Positions 12,474-25,274 of a DNA stretch of 64,000 nt are shown piece after piece. Location: NCBI GenBank assembly GCA_914767715.1, contig OU612071.1, positions 62,001-126,000 of the forward strand, given 5' to 3'. The DNA is from Membranipora membranacea. Lineage: Eukaryota > Bryozoa > Gymnolaemata > Cheilostomatida > Membraniporidae. The notes under the pieces were generated by a model. It made no database searches and was not told where the DNA came from. It saw only the letters and a program-made list of their open reading frames with translations. The position numbers were made by a program, and so were the translations under genes. The number at the start of each line of letters is the position of its first letter. The stretch's first letter is position 1.

Positions 12474-15400
12474 CTAATCAATCATAAATACAATAGCTTG
12501 TCTCCTCCTCTGAGACCGCGCACCTGGCTGTGGTTCAATGTCCACTACTGCCCTGCCATTGGCATCCTCCTGTTCGTCAGGCACAGGGGTTGAAGCTCTA
12601 GCACATGCTGCTCTGGGACTGAATGGTCGAGCCAGAGTGTTTTTAAATTCGTCAAGAATGTTGACTAGTTCATTGCTAGCCTCACAACACTGTGAGGTGC
12701 CATTGTATTGTAGCAAGCAGGGAGTTAGAATCTGGCGCACAGTTAGATTGAGTTCCTGGTCACTTCTGTTCTCGGCGTCTTTTTAGGTACAGATTGGTCT
12801 TGCCCGTCAATGACCAACTCCACAACTATCACATCTTCATCACTTTTCTGAGCAGGTGGCTGATTAGCAGCTGAGACAACGGCAATGTCTGTGGCTACAG
12901 TAGTCTCCTGATAGTAAAAATGTGAAGTTTGAGTTTGAGATTACAGTCAGTCAGCGTTACGTAAAATATCACATTTGAGACAATATTATATTAGCTTTCC
13001 CACCACCGATAGCGAAACAGGTTTTAAGACTTGGTGAAGACAGAACTGTAAGTACAGAGTGGTATGTAACCGACCGTAAATAGACCAGATGCAACATGCA
13101 TAAAAATGGTAGAAAATTAGACAGAGCATGCTAACCGCCTCCCCACTGACAACCTATACTCCGCATGCTCTCACAGAACATTCCTTAAAGACTTTGTTTG
13201 AGGCTGCTCGTTTGTATCACATATTATTCTTCATATTTTATTCTATCAAGTGAGCGATTTTCAGCTTTAGAATCCAACTACTGAGGAAGTTATGGCCTCT
13301 CAAACTTCCAGGGTGATTGCCTTCAATCGGCATTGGGAAAAATCGGATGTTTCCCCTGGGGTATGTCACAACCATAGACATGTGGCATAGACATTATGAG
13401 TTATCAGTTAATACACTAATAATCACACAGATAAGATGATGATCAAAATTCAGACCTTGGTGGGAATCGAACCCGGGTCCCTATACCTATAGGCAATGAC
13501 GCTACCATCACGCCACTTGAACCAACTAGGTTAGCCAGTAGAAAATATAGATGAGTATTAGCGGCGCCGCCTGCAAAGCTATTTGGACCTGGGTTCGAGA
13601 CCGTTACAGATTTGACCATTTTGATCATCAATATTAGTGACGTACCCTAGGGATTGCCGGCTGATTCTTACTGCCGATAAATTGCCGTCACATTGGAAGT
13701 TTGAGAGGCCATAACTTCCTCAATATTTCGATTATAAAGCTGAAATTCGCTCACATGATAGAATAAAATATGGAGAATAAGATGTGATACAAAAGAGCAG
13801 CCTCAAACAAAGTCTTTAAAGTGATGATTAATTTCCTTGTGATATATGGCCACTCAAGAGCATTAATGAACACAGGAATACAGAACACAGACACACCTGT
13901 GTGCTTGAATCATGTTTCAGTGAGCGCACATGGTTTGAACATCTACCTTCACTTCAGCCCGCAGATCATTGAGTTTGGTTCTCACTAGAGCTCTAGCTCC
14001 TCTGACTCTTATCATGGCAAGTACCTCCTCAACCTCCATATCTGTCATCATTTTCAACGACTGTGCTGTTATCATTTCATCTACAACAGAGGTTATTGAT
14101 ACATAGGCCTATAGAGTGAACAGAAATTCTACTGCCAGACTGACCGGTTGACCAAACTTACAACAGAAGGTTTCTATACTACTTTTAACTTTACCACAGG
14201 GCACCACATGCACAGTGACAGCAAACTTAACTGCAAGGTTAAGGTAATAAAATTCCTCCTTTGGCTGAAAAGGGACTGATATAATATAGGCCTAGTATAA
14301 ATTAAAACCTACGTTTACAACTCGCAGACCATTCTCCGACAGTAATGTCGATAATCTTCAAGCATGCTTAGATACCACACTTTGGGACAATCTCACAGAT
14401 GCCAATGACAACATCAACCAGCGGACTGAAACGATAACTGACTACATTAATTTCTGCACAGACCTATGCATACCACCAAAGGAAGTTAAAAAATATGCCA
14501 ACAAAAAGCCGTGGATTACAAAGCGCATTCTGGATATGATAGTTGAGAAACATGACGCCCACAAAAATGAAAATAAAAAACTCTACCATAAACTCAAAAA
14601 GCAAGTCTCAAAAGAAAATAAAAAAGCCAGAGAAGAATATTCCCTAAAAATCCAACAACATTTAGCCAGTGATCCTGCAAACGCTTGGAACGACATTAAA
14701 AAAATTAGCGGACTTCCAACCAACAACTCCAAGTCACAACCAGATACTAACTTCCAACCCGAAGAACTCAACAACTTCTTTGCCAGATTTGAGAAACAAG
14801 ACACTCAGCCACCACAACCTGCTTACAAAAACCTAAGTGCTCCTCCCTGCACAATAGATGAAAAATCAGTTCTGATACAACTCAAACGCCTCAACTCTAG
14901 AAAGGGTGCAGGACCTGATGGTCTGATACCCAGAGCATTAAAACTCTGTGCTGACCAACTAGCGCCTGTAATTACGGATATATTTAACTTATCTCTAGAC
15001 TCTCAAACAACTCCTAATATATGGAAATCGGCCATCATCAAACCACTGCCAAAAAGTGATAAGCCAAATCAACTTAAACACTTCCGACCAATAGCCCTGA
15101 CAAGCTGCTTATGTAAAACGTCTGGAACGTCTGCTGAAAAGCTATATTGTTAAAAACACTCCTCTCGACAATCACCAATTTGCCTACCAAGCTAAAAGAT
15201 CAACCCAGGATGCAGTATTATGCCTTATTACCACAATAACTAGTTACATAGACCTTCAAGCTGCCAACTATGCAAGTTGCCTTTTTCTCGACTTCTCGTC
15301 TGCATTTAATACCATCAGTGTCAGTAATCTCCTCAAAGAACTGCAACATCTAGACTACAGAGTTACAAACTGGGTGTCAAGTTTCCTGACAGGCAGAACA

Positions 15401-16640
15401 CAAAGAACAATAGTAAACAATATTCTCTCAACATCAATCACCACCAACACAGGAACACCCCAGGGTTCTGTCCTCGGTCCTCTATTATTCTCACTGTATA
15501 CAAATAGGATTAGGTCAGAACAGAGCAATAAATAACCATTTTAAAATATGAAGATGACACTTGTATTGTTGGTTGCATCTCTGATAATAATGACTTGTCT
15601 AATTATTTTAATGAGATCAATAGAATCTCTGGTCTATGCAAAGAACTTGACTTATTACTTAATCCTTCTAAAACCCAAGAGATGCTTTTCTCCTCTAAGA
15701 GAGATAAACCTCTCAGTCCTAGTCTAGAATTAAATGGTGTAAAAATAGATTTGTGTGACAATGTTAAATATTTGGGAGTTCACTTTGATAACAAATTACG
15801 TTTCGAAGATCATGTCAATAATGTTGTATCCAAAGCAAATCAGAGAATGTTTGTCATCAGAACCTTTAATTATCAGAGTACAAAGCCTTTAGCCTGCATG
15901 TTATTTAAAAGTTATATTGTATCCATTCTAACCTACTGCCTACCTATTTTGTTCACTAGTATTTATTCACGAGACAAGAAAGCTCTGAGAAAGTTTTTTA
16001 AGCAAGGCGACAGACTAGGTCTTGATATTGGGGACCTAGATTCAGTCATATCAAAACGTACAAAGAACCTGGCCCTGCAGATAATACATGATGACGAACA
16101 TTTCTTAAACAATTTTCTTGAGAAACTCCCCTCAGGCAGATATCGCAGCCTTAAATACAGAACTGCCTGGGGTAACGACTTATTCCTCAGACACTTGATT
16201 TTGATATTGCAAGATATTTTTTAATCCACTAGAAGTCAGACTTTACTTTACTCATTTTGTTTATGTTTCTTTTCGGTATTCCCTACTCAAGTAACAGTAT
16301 AAACACTCAATCTCGCAGCATACCTAATGTTTGTGACAAAATAAACCAACCAACCAACCTATAGGCAAAGAATAAATTTAAAGATGGTGTGACTTTTTGA
16401 TTGTTGTGTGACTGTGAGTGACTGGGTGATGGAGGAGTTACTAAAACTTTTAGCTTCTACCAAATAAATGTCATTCATTTCTAAATCTTATTGACGTTTC
16501 TATGACCTCTTTAACCACTTTTCACACTTTCACTTACCTTTGTTACAACTTCTTCTGCACATGTAGATTCAACTAAAATTGATCTCAAAATAACCTGCGT
16601 TTCTTCTAATTTCCCACACGCCAATTGCAGATGACAAATT
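12474..16640 (-). CDS. unrecognised multi-exon gene (partial), introns invaded by transposons
   Basis: I do not recognise the protein. Three minus-strand exon candidates join in phase 0. They are ~16640-16538 (HLQLACGKLEETQVILR..., donor GTAAGT), 14108-13947 (acceptor CTATAG, 54 codons, donor GTAGAT) and 12907 downward (acceptor CTATCAG). The last exon reads ETTVATDIAVVSAANQ... and stops at 12743-12745. A shift of one base at the T5 run 12780-12784 would lead into a second open frame (…QELNLTVRQILTPCLL…) that continues to 12474. The segments are helical and charged, without known motifs. No AG acceptor is obvious upstream of the first exon, so that exon is weak. The intron 16537-14109 holds a LINE and the intron 13946-12908 holds a palindromic element. 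This could be a real gene with a frameshift, an assembly error, or a pseudogene. Confidence 0.4.
13189..13815. mobile_element. TTAA-flanked palindromic (foldback) element, 627 bp
   Basis: Arms of ~160 bp match as inverted repeats. They start AGACTTTGTTTGAGGCTGCT at 13189 and end with its complement at 13815. TTAA flanks both ends (13185-13188 and 13816-13819), as for piggyBac- or Kolobok-type insertion. The inverted symmetry resumes near the centre (13435-13490 against 13583-13632). There is no coding capacity. Confidence 0.75.
13455..13525 (-). other. tRNA-like segment (Pol III A and B box) inside the palindrome
   Basis: On the minus strand the segment reads GTGGCGTGATGGTAGCG (A-box-like) and, about 35 nt later, GGGTTCGATTCCCACC (a near-perfect B box with T-arm pairing). 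It is not a complete cloverleaf. The plus strand carries a second, diverged B box (GGGTTCGAGACC, ~13591-13602) at the mirrored position. A SINE head captured into the palindrome is likely. Confidence 0.5.
14313..16352 (+). mobile_element. 5'-truncated LINE (non-LTR retrotransposon)
   Basis: The coding part starts in the linker between endonuclease and RT (KPWITKRILDM, ~14505-14540). It runs into the RT domain: RKGAGPDGLIPRALK (~14910) and FRPIALTS (~15085). A frameshift near 15115 follows. The frame resumes through SAFNTIS and GTPQGSVLGPLLFSLY (~15450-15500) to the catalytic box at ~15550, which reads Tyr-Glu-Asp-Asp instead of Tyr-Ala-Asp-Asp. A further frame runs 15595-16224 through the thumb and C-terminal region. 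The 3' end is an ACCAACCAACCAACC-type tail after AATAAA. A second fragment lies inverted at 62845-63594. The CR1/L2/Jockey-like group is inferred. Confidence 0.88.
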
Positions 16641-16872
16641 GAAGGAAGGTTGTATGAAGATCATAGTCTGAAATCATACTGCAAGCAGTATTATAATGTT
16701 AATACTTTTTGAGTTATATTTACCTGTAGATGTTTGTGGTCAAGGGCAAGAATAGATTGTTCCCTGGATATGTGTAAACATCTTCAGCACATAAACGTGT
16801 CATCAATCAGATTGGTTAGGTTCCCATTCAGCAACTTGACATGAGAGGGGGCCTTAGCACTCTGAATAGCAC
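16353..16872. other. host sequence with possible exon fragments
   Basis: Apart from the exon candidate at 16538-16640 already listed, a short open segment ends at a GTAAAT-type donor around 16722 on the minus strand. It could be another exon of the same gene but is too short to support. Confidence 0.25.
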
Positions 16873-17055
16873 AGGATCTACCCCCTTTTCACTAGCGCTA
16901 TAAGCATACATTGATCCTAGCCCTTTGCACCTGGTGTGTTGTGCACAACTACCCCTTATTTCACTGTGCAGCTCCAATTCTCCAAAAAAAACCTTAAACG
17001 TGTTTTTAGGCCAAGCATGGTGGGTAAATTTTGGTGAGTCCCCCCCCCCCCCTGG
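16873..17055. repeat. dispersed repeat shared with 33785-33940
   Basis: The unit contains CCCCTTTTCACTAGC, TTTCACTGTGCAGCTCCA and AAATTTTGGTGAGTCCCC. All of them recur in order at 33785-33940. The G/C homopolymer near 17041 marks its end. It is probably a MITE fragment. Confidence 0.6.
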
Positions 17056-18336
17056 GGTTCAGACTGTAAAGAAGGAATCAAGACATCGGAACTTTGAAGG
17101 TGAATTCCTGTCCTTAGGAACTCCCTTGTGCAGTCTTCAAATGAGCAGGTTGATTGACATCAAGCTACTGCCTCTAGTACGCAAGTGTTTGAGGTCCTGG
17201 GATCAAATGAGGCTGCGGTCTACTGGCCTCAATTGATGCCTCAGATGTTCCGGCTTGCCTTCAAACTAAAAGCATGTTGGGGCCGAATATGGCGGCCTCA
17301 CCCTTGAGGCACCTTCTCCTCTCAAATCTGTGGATGGAGACAAATTTTTCAACCCAAAGGTGCAACTGTAATGCTGCTGAGCATTGGTCTGAATTTCGGA
17401 AGGGTCAATTTTCTGGCTGATGTTTTATTTTGTGTCAACAGCGTGTACAGAAAACTTCTTTTGTAAAAAATCAACTCGTACCGTTCAAAACTAGAAATTA
17501 GAAAATTAGAAATTCTCACAAGTTACGTGGCAATGCTGGTATTCAGGCTCTGCTGCATTGATAATTTATGGTTTCTTAAGTTGTCTCCTCCGATCATAGA
17601 GTTACCTCTTGTGATATCCAATGCAGACAACCAGTCCAGTGCAATGTAATCACCCAGTTTATGTCCAAATCTTAAGCTCAATACTGTCCAGATTCATCTC
17701 TGTGTTTCTTTTGCAGTGATCAAATCCAGTGCAACATAACTGAATTTCCCCTGGTTTATCCTTATAGTTTAAGCCTGAGCAATTGGTCCGAACCAACTCT
17801 TTGTAATAGTAATGCAATATACTGTTCCCATTATATGACATCTGTAGAGAGGGTCAGGGATGAGGGCAGGAGATTCATACTCCGCTCCTGCTCTGCTTGT
17901 AAACAAGCAGACAGAAAGTCATGATGATTATTCAAGCAAGTGAATATAGAGATAGTAGATATTACACCGAAAAAGTTAACTATGAGCTAATAACTCAACT
18001 CAGGCAGGCTCCGTCCAAATTTGCTCCTTTCAATTGCACATCACATTAGCATAACAGATTACCAGCATAATTTTGACAAGTAAAATGGGATGATTGCGGA
18101 AGATGACAATAGAGATAATTAATCGTTCCTGTACCTGTACCATATCATGGCAACAAAACTTTGTATTAAAGGATGTGGGTAGCTTGAGTTTTAAATGTAC
18201 CTTTGTTAAGCTTTCCGCAGCTTCAGCAACATAACATGTAGCACTGTCATTGAAGGTGGGAGTTAGGTAAATCTCCAAATTGGTGAATATAATATATAAC
18301 ATAGATATATATATATATATATATATATAGATATAG

Positions 18337-18382
<46 letters not shown>

Positions 18383-20193
18383 GTTCTCATTCAAATTATC
18401 AAACATCAAAACCAAGCATCAACACCGTTTTCAGGACTACGCTTAGTTTGAAAAAATCTCCTGCTTGCTTGTAACACAGCCTCGGGATATTAGCTTGGTG
18501 AAGTAGCAGACGGCTTATTGATGCTAGATGGGACGGCCATTCAGACCATTGTCAGATCGATCCCTGCGTTGTGTGTTCTAACTGGATGAGGTCATGTTGA
18601 TGTTCCAGTTAATGGAAAGAATTTAATTTATTTTCCTAGGTCACTCATAATCACAAGACTATTATTATATTTATATGGCTTAGACCAGAAAATTTACACA
18701 TAGTGTGTTTGATCATTCTAAAACTTTGACAAAACCTAAAAACACAAATTAGCATTGTTTCTATGTTTGGTTTCAAGCAAATATGACTGACAGCCTAATC
18801 TCTGAGTTGTCATTTCAGGGTATGTACTATGCGAAAGGTTGTCCCAATCAGGGAGTGACAATAACATAACTAACTATTAGAGTATTATAAATCAGGGCAC
18901 ATGACGACTGAGTAGTAAGGTTCGACTTTATGTTCTTTGATATCAAACAACTCCATGCTAAACCAACTGATGTGCAGTGAGTCTGCAAAGAGACAAGTAA
19001 TCACTTTTTCCACTGGTTTGAGTAATGAGCTAAGTGAACTTATTTCAGGTGCGGCAGGACCAGGTCAGGTTGTCCTTGTCACTATGGGCTGAATAGGTAG
19101 ATCAAAGCAAAAACTGGTCAGATATCGGGTTTATCTCAATCAATCAACTGATCTGATGATTGATTTAACTGTCTACCCGGCATATTAATTATGTAAGCCA
19201 CTGATGATTCAACTTCAGTAGACACAACATATTTTGCTCATTTCATTTTGATCGTGATTCAGACAACATGTTATTAACATTCTCTATAGTACATATGGTT
19301 AAAATATCGAAGGATGAGCACATTTGAAAGCAAATCTAACAGGGCCTTCCAAAGTTACTATCTGAATGTCTTAAAGAGATTGTGTAGTAATCATTTTTCG
19401 GTATCATTCTAGAGTTCTAGGTTTAGTTGAGAAATTCTGTCATGAGGTTTATTAACAGAAAGTTGAGATTGGAAGGTACTAAAACGGTACTATTTTGTAT
19501 ATACTATCCTTAAAATAGTACTTTTTTAGTACATTCACATCTTAAATTAAAGTGGAAATGAGTTGAATCTTGGCCACATGTTGTTAATAAACCTTATAGC
19601 AGTTTTGTAAACTAGACCGAGAACTCAAGAATGATACCAAAGACCTGATCCCTTCACAATCAGTTGAAGTTTTCTTTCAGAATTTGGTAAATAATGGGAC
19701 TGTTTTTGGTATGCACAGCTGCCTCCCATTTTATTGTAGGAGGACAACTTGTCAGATAGCCATAACCTAAGGTAGGATATGTCTATGCAATAAATATGGG
19801 GGGGGGGGGTAACAAAGCTTGATCGGTTGTGGTTAAAACTATTCGTAAAATATTGCGACATAATACAAGTCTTCAATCACTGTATAAAAGTGCTCTCTGT
19901 TTATAGGCAGTACAGAGCACGCCTGGTGGTCAAGCAAAACCTCCATAGTCAGTGGTCTGCAGTGGGACTTGAACACAGGGCTACTCAGATAAAGCAATCA
20001 TAATGACATCACTGAGAAATTTGACGTAATGCATCTACATGATGAAATCCACAACAATTATTCTCTAGTTTTATGATAGCATGGCTCCACAATTACTCAT
20101 GAATCGAACAAAAGCTACTTTGTAGAATAAAAGGTTGAGATACCTTTAAGCTCACTGTATGAGTAATGAAGTCTTAGCTCGATTACATCTGGA
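17056..20193. other. non-coding, (TA)n microsatellite at 18300-18380
   Basis: No convincing gene is present. A dinucleotide TA tract interrupted by ATAGATA lies at 18300-18380, and a G10 run lies at 19799-19810. A minus-strand B-box-like word (GTTCAAGTCCCAC) near 19960-19980 may be a worn SINE. Confidence 0.45.
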
Positions 20194-20196
20194 TTA

Positions 20197-20533
20197 TGCT
20201 TAGTTCGCATTGTCCCAGATGACACTAGGATGCCATCCCAGATGCTTATCCCAGTCACATTATAACATTCATCCCAGATAGCCATCCCAGTCAATGTGAA
20301 CCAGAAAATGACACAATCCCACACTTTCTGGGTCCGTCTGGGATAGCATCAGGAAAGTTTGACGCTTACAAACTTTCCCGCTGCTATCCAAGACGGACCC
20401 AGACAGTGTGGGATTGTGTCATTTTCTGGTTCATATTGACTGGGTTGGCTATCTGGGATGAATGTTGTAATGTGACTGGGATAAGCATCTGGGATGGCAT
20501 CCTAGTGTCATCTGGGACAATGTGAGCCAAGCA
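20197..20533. mobile_element. full-length palindromic MITE, TTA target duplication
   Basis: The 337-bp element folds back almost along its whole length, with its centre near 20365. The left arm includes GCATTGTCCCAGATGACACT and the right arm its complement. TTA flanks both ends (20194-20196 and 20534-20536), as expected for PIF/Harbinger-type insertion. The internal word ATCCCAG recurs several times per arm. It has no coding capacity. Confidence 0.8.
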
Positions 20534-20536
20534 TTA

Positions 20537-23500
20537 GTCACTGCATACACAAGTCATGTCCATAAGTCCATATGTGTTGGAGTAATCGCTTGGATAATTA
20601 TCGGTGTGATAAGATTAAATGATGATATATTTAGCTGCTATTAATTGAATTAACCCGTCCAGTAATTAAAAGCGCCATAGAGCCTCGTAAACAACTCCCT
20701 CAGAAACAGTGCTTTTTACAAAGTCTACTTCAGGCCAACAAACTTTGAAAATGTAACTCTGATGACAATGAGTTATGAGAGACAGTATTCCTCAAGCTTT
20801 AGACAATAGCTTGAATTCCTATGACGATGCGGCTCCAAATTAAGAAAGCCTTTATTACCCACATTTGATCCCTTTCAAGGACACATACTGCCTTACCTGT
20901 AACGGCTGCCTATTTTCTGACATTTTGTTCGACAAGTTTGCTGCAATTGGTAGGTAATCAATCCCAATCAATCAATCTAATCCCAATGGTGAATTTAAAA
21001 CAATCACGGAAATACAACTAAATTCAGCATACAGTACAGAGACACAGTACACCATTTTGTTTCTGACAAAAAGTTTTTTATTTTCCTGCTAACATCGGCA
21101 ATAAAGCGATGTACTGGGGAGGAATTCCACTGGATAATAATTGGCAAACTATTTAGCTGGGAACTCTTACCTTTTGTCCAACAAGTAGTTCCTTTAGGTT
21201 CAGCCTTAGAGGGTTCTGTTATTTGTTTGTTCTTTTTTCTGCTGAGCCGGTACTCTTATTTTGGTAACGCTGCTGTGGCACTTTCTGTTATTAGATAGTT
21301 TGTTAATCTCATAACTTCACCTGACCGCAGATACTTAAATCTCTCCTTACTGTAATAAGAACCACGGATAAGATTATCCTATGATCTGTCAGCAGTGGCT
21401 CTAAGGTGGATGACCTAGTCTGTATGTTTAACTTAATCGTGTATCGTCAAATTGTGTTATCTCTGTCTGAGTTTGAACAATGAACTAAACTTCCAGGAAG
21501 AACAACTGCAGTCACATGACCAATTGAGGTGTGTGCAGTTGGTTCAGAGTTGTCCTCTCAAAAACACACTAATTTGGAAACATAACTCTATGATATCCCA
21601 AGTTGTTTTGTAGCAATTAGGGGCGGGCTACACTGAATACACTGACTCACTAGAAAATAACCGCAATTCTGTGAATATGCTTAGTGATTAGGCTTGATGG
21701 CTATGGTGTTGACACCAAATATTCTCATAACTGATGGTTTATTTCACTAAACTGAGACATGGGGTTGTAGAGAAGATGCTTAGTTGAGGTGCTATCTTTA
21801 TTTAGATATACAATGCTTACACCTCAGAAATGATGCAGTGAATTGTCATTAAAATATTAATTTTTCACTCTATAAATGCTGGAATCTCTATGCAGAACCC
21901 ATATTGATCAATCTAAAAACATAGGGTCGTGGGCTACATTGCAGAGAACACATACCTTGCAGGTAAATACATTGAACATTCACATTTTCTGGTAAAATTA
22001 TGAAAAACCCATAAAAATCATCATGTACAAACAATGTATGCAAAGGAATGTGTCATCTGACTCTAAATCATGGAATGTTGGACAGGCAGTTGAAGGTGTG
22101 AGTCCTGTTATCCCTCATAACCATGTTTCATCATAAACAATTACTCCTAATGATTGCAACTCCATTTTGTACTGATCACTCTAATTTCAAGTGACCATTA
22201 TTTATGCATGCACATCATTTTTCAATTTTTCGAAATTAGCCAATCAGCAGCCAGCTTAACTATGAGTTGTTCTTCCTGGAGGTTTAGTTCATTGGTTTGA
22301 GTTTGTCACCAGTAGGCACGCAAACAGCTGAGTGAGTGGGTACTCCTGCCTCCCCGCCCTCATGTATGAATATGAGGCTTGTTTATACAATGATTAGAGA
22401 AGGAGCACAGTGCCATTTTCTAGGACCATAAAAATACTCCCTAACAACCTAACAACAACTTCCTAACAACCGCTCAGCGTAAGCAGGGAGAATGCCGTCT
22501 ACGGCAGACGAGCTGCGCCATGCTGTGGCGCAGCTCAGCTAGTTTCAAAATTTCGAACCAAGAGCACATGATTCCTAATATTGATAGACTTATACATGCT
22601 TGCTCATCTGTCAGAATTTATAAATGAGCGGAAATTTATCACAGCTCTATTGTTCAAGATCTAGCTGAAAAAGCAAGAGGGCTATTTAACATAAGTTGAA
22701 CTAGGAGTGGGAGCAAGGTGGTGGGTGGCTGGTTGGTTGGTGGGAGTCACAGTGTTTGAGAAGTTGCTCGAGTTTCCCTACCTATGTATAGTTACGATAT
22801 GGCTGTAAGTATAGTATAGACATTCTGAAATGAAGTAGTATTTTCCACAACAATGTATGACAGTTATATTATTAAGCTATTGATTAAGTATCATGTGGAG
22901 GAATGATTGGAAGTGTTGATCTACTTGTACTACCTACATCTTTCTTCTACCAAGGACGGAGTAACAAGCTAAGCTTCCCCTGTTACTCTTTGCTTCTACC
23001 ACTCACATCACTGCATTTCCTTACTTTTGTTGGCTTGGGCTTTATTGTGTCACGTGCGGGTGCACCAACAAAGCAGCGAACTGCCCAATGTGTTGATAGT
23101 TGATAATGATGTTGATGAAATATGTATCAAGCAAGAGTATCTACTCACACTCACAGGCTACCTAGTACTAGTTCTAGTACTGCAGGGACTGGTTTCAATT
23201 AGAGATTTAGCCGTGCTTTCACGGCTAAAGGTCAGCTAAAGCTCAGCCACTCATAGCTGATCCTTAGCCGAATCTTGGCTGTTCTGTTTGAGACGGCTAT
23301 CACTCAGCCACCATGCTATTTCATATGTTATATATGCTAATTGATTGAAAGCGTAATTAATCTGCAATGACAATAGACATAAAAACCACAGACTCATAAA
23401 CTATGTTGTGTTTAGTGATAATGTGAGATTTCTCCAAAATGAATATCAATCTACTAAGCTGAGTGATTAGACTGGTAGCAGGCACACTGATTTCGAGATT

Positions 23501-24636
23501 ACACTATTAGTATGTGTATCTATGATGGATAGAGCTTCTGTCGCAAATATTGAGCACCTACATTTGGCTGAAAGAGAGGACAACTTTCATTTTATCAAAC
23601 AGACATGATCGTTCTTGCGTTCTCGCGTTCGTTAATCACTGGTGGGCGATGTGCGCTCCCTGGTCGTGATTTATGTGTCTAGGCTCCACAGCAGCGATAC
23701 TAGTAATATATATGAATGATTTATTTGATTTAATTTTATTTGTTTAATTTGATTCATAATTGTGTAAGTTGAAAGTAAGATGAGCGAGGACGCTCATGTT
23801 TTTCAAATCCGGTTGGATGTTAGATCTGAATATTGACATTTTAATTAATGTTTCATTACCAGAGGAATGTCCGGACCCTTATGATTGATTTATATGTAAA
23901 ATTGTGTCAATTAAAAATAATGAGCAATTACTTTCCCTGGCATGTTAATAATGTTTCGTTTTAATGCTGTGCATCACTAATAAGTCTCATATATAATGTA
24001 ATGTTCCCCTTACTATCGTCAGTTGTGATATTGGGATCGAGAATATAAGTAGCAATTCTATCAGCTCACTCTTTCCTTATTAACATCTCACACTATCCAA
24101 CTCATAAGAATTCTCCCAATATAACTCACCATCGAGACACAACACTGAATCATTACACGCAGCATAAATACAGGACATTATCAGACACAAGGATGTAACT
24201 ATAACACAAACCAAAAAGACATCTTTTCAGTTACATCAAAACCAAATGAACTTTTGCATTAGAGAGAGGAATGGTTTGACTATATATTCCTGCAATTTTG
24301 AAAATGATGGATGTATTTGGAGCTACTAGAGAAGGCTGTAATGGAGGACAAACCTCACTTATTAATAAAAGAATGGTCACAGTTTAGTATATATTGGAGT
24401 CCCTTGACTTGACTCTTCACTGGAGCACAAGGCTACTTCCTGCATCATCACATCTCAACAGAGTTAACAAGTATGTTCTATTGGTGTTAGCCTATCTTGA
24501 TATATTGTTTTGAATGTTCATGGCTGTTCTTTGGCTTCAAATCAAAGCATGAGGGGGAAAGTAGCCTGACCACTGAAAATACATTATTATTATTCTCTTC
24601 TATAAAATTAGGTCATACATACAGCATTTGGTGCTA
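20537..24636. other. non-coding stretch with one weak inverted-repeat element
   Basis: No gene is supported. The short frames around 22900-23240 lack motifs or splice context. The inverted repeat at 21475-22300 is listed separately. Confidence 0.45.
21475..22300. repeat. inverted-repeat-bounded segment, possible MITE
   Basis: CAATGAACTAAACTTCCAGG near 21479 matches in inverse orientation the stretch near 22265-22300 (TCCTGGAGGTTTAGTTCATT). The shared arms are ~40 bp. I could not define a target-site duplication. Confidence 0.5.
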
Positions 24637-24645
24637 GTCTAAGAG

Positions 24646-25274
24646 CGGTAACTATAAATTGCTGAACAGGCTGAACACAATGAACAGCTGAACAGAATTT
24701 CTCAGACTAAAACTATTTTTTGCAATCTTTTCTGAGGCTGACTATCACTTCTCAAACACAGCCAAATGATTTAATGAGTATAATGAGTTACTAAGTTCCT
24801 GTTGGCACCTAATATATTCGTTTTAGGGCAATCACTGATATATATTATATGAATGTGGGGTACATATCTAACCCTGAGCAGGCCTATGGCTATTCATGTA
24901 TGGTGTATGGTATCAACGAGGGCAAGCAAATGAAGCAATCAATGTACCAAATCTGATGGCGTTTAGGAAACCAGAAACATTATTCAGCACAATCCCTCCT
25001 TCGATCTAGCCAGTCTTGACAAGGGGGGAGGGGGTTAGGGGTTCCTTCCATCCATTCACTAGTGTAATATCAAAGACTAACTGTGGATAAAATAATAGAA
25101 AGAAACAAAGGCAGTTGCAAACTTAATATAAGTTAATTAACCAGCAGAATATACGGAGTTGTCCAGGCTTGTGCAAAATTAGCCAATCATGTAAAGAATC
25201 AAGCAAATAGTAGTCTGAGAAATTCTGTTCAGCTGTTCAGCGTGTTCAGCCTGTTCAGCAATTTACGGTTACCG
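24646..25274. mobile_element. MITE with ~65-bp terminal inverted repeats and 9-bp target duplication
   Basis: The termini read CGGTAACTATAAATTGCTGA on the left and CGGTAACCGTAAATTGCTGA on the right (complement). Both are followed by tandem GCTGAACA words and end near AGAATTTCTCAGACT. The 9-mer GTCTAAGAG flanks both sides exactly (24637-24645 and 25275-25283). A 9-bp duplication with long inverted repeats fits a Mutator-like (MULE) derivative. The interior is non-coding. Confidence 0.88.

Noticed and set aside
18300-18380. Regulatory TATA cluster
   Set aside because: It is a simple (TA)n microsatellite.
20115-20324. Minus-strand protein of 69 residues
   Set aside because: It lies inside one arm of the palindromic MITE and repeats its motifs; no coding signal beyond that.
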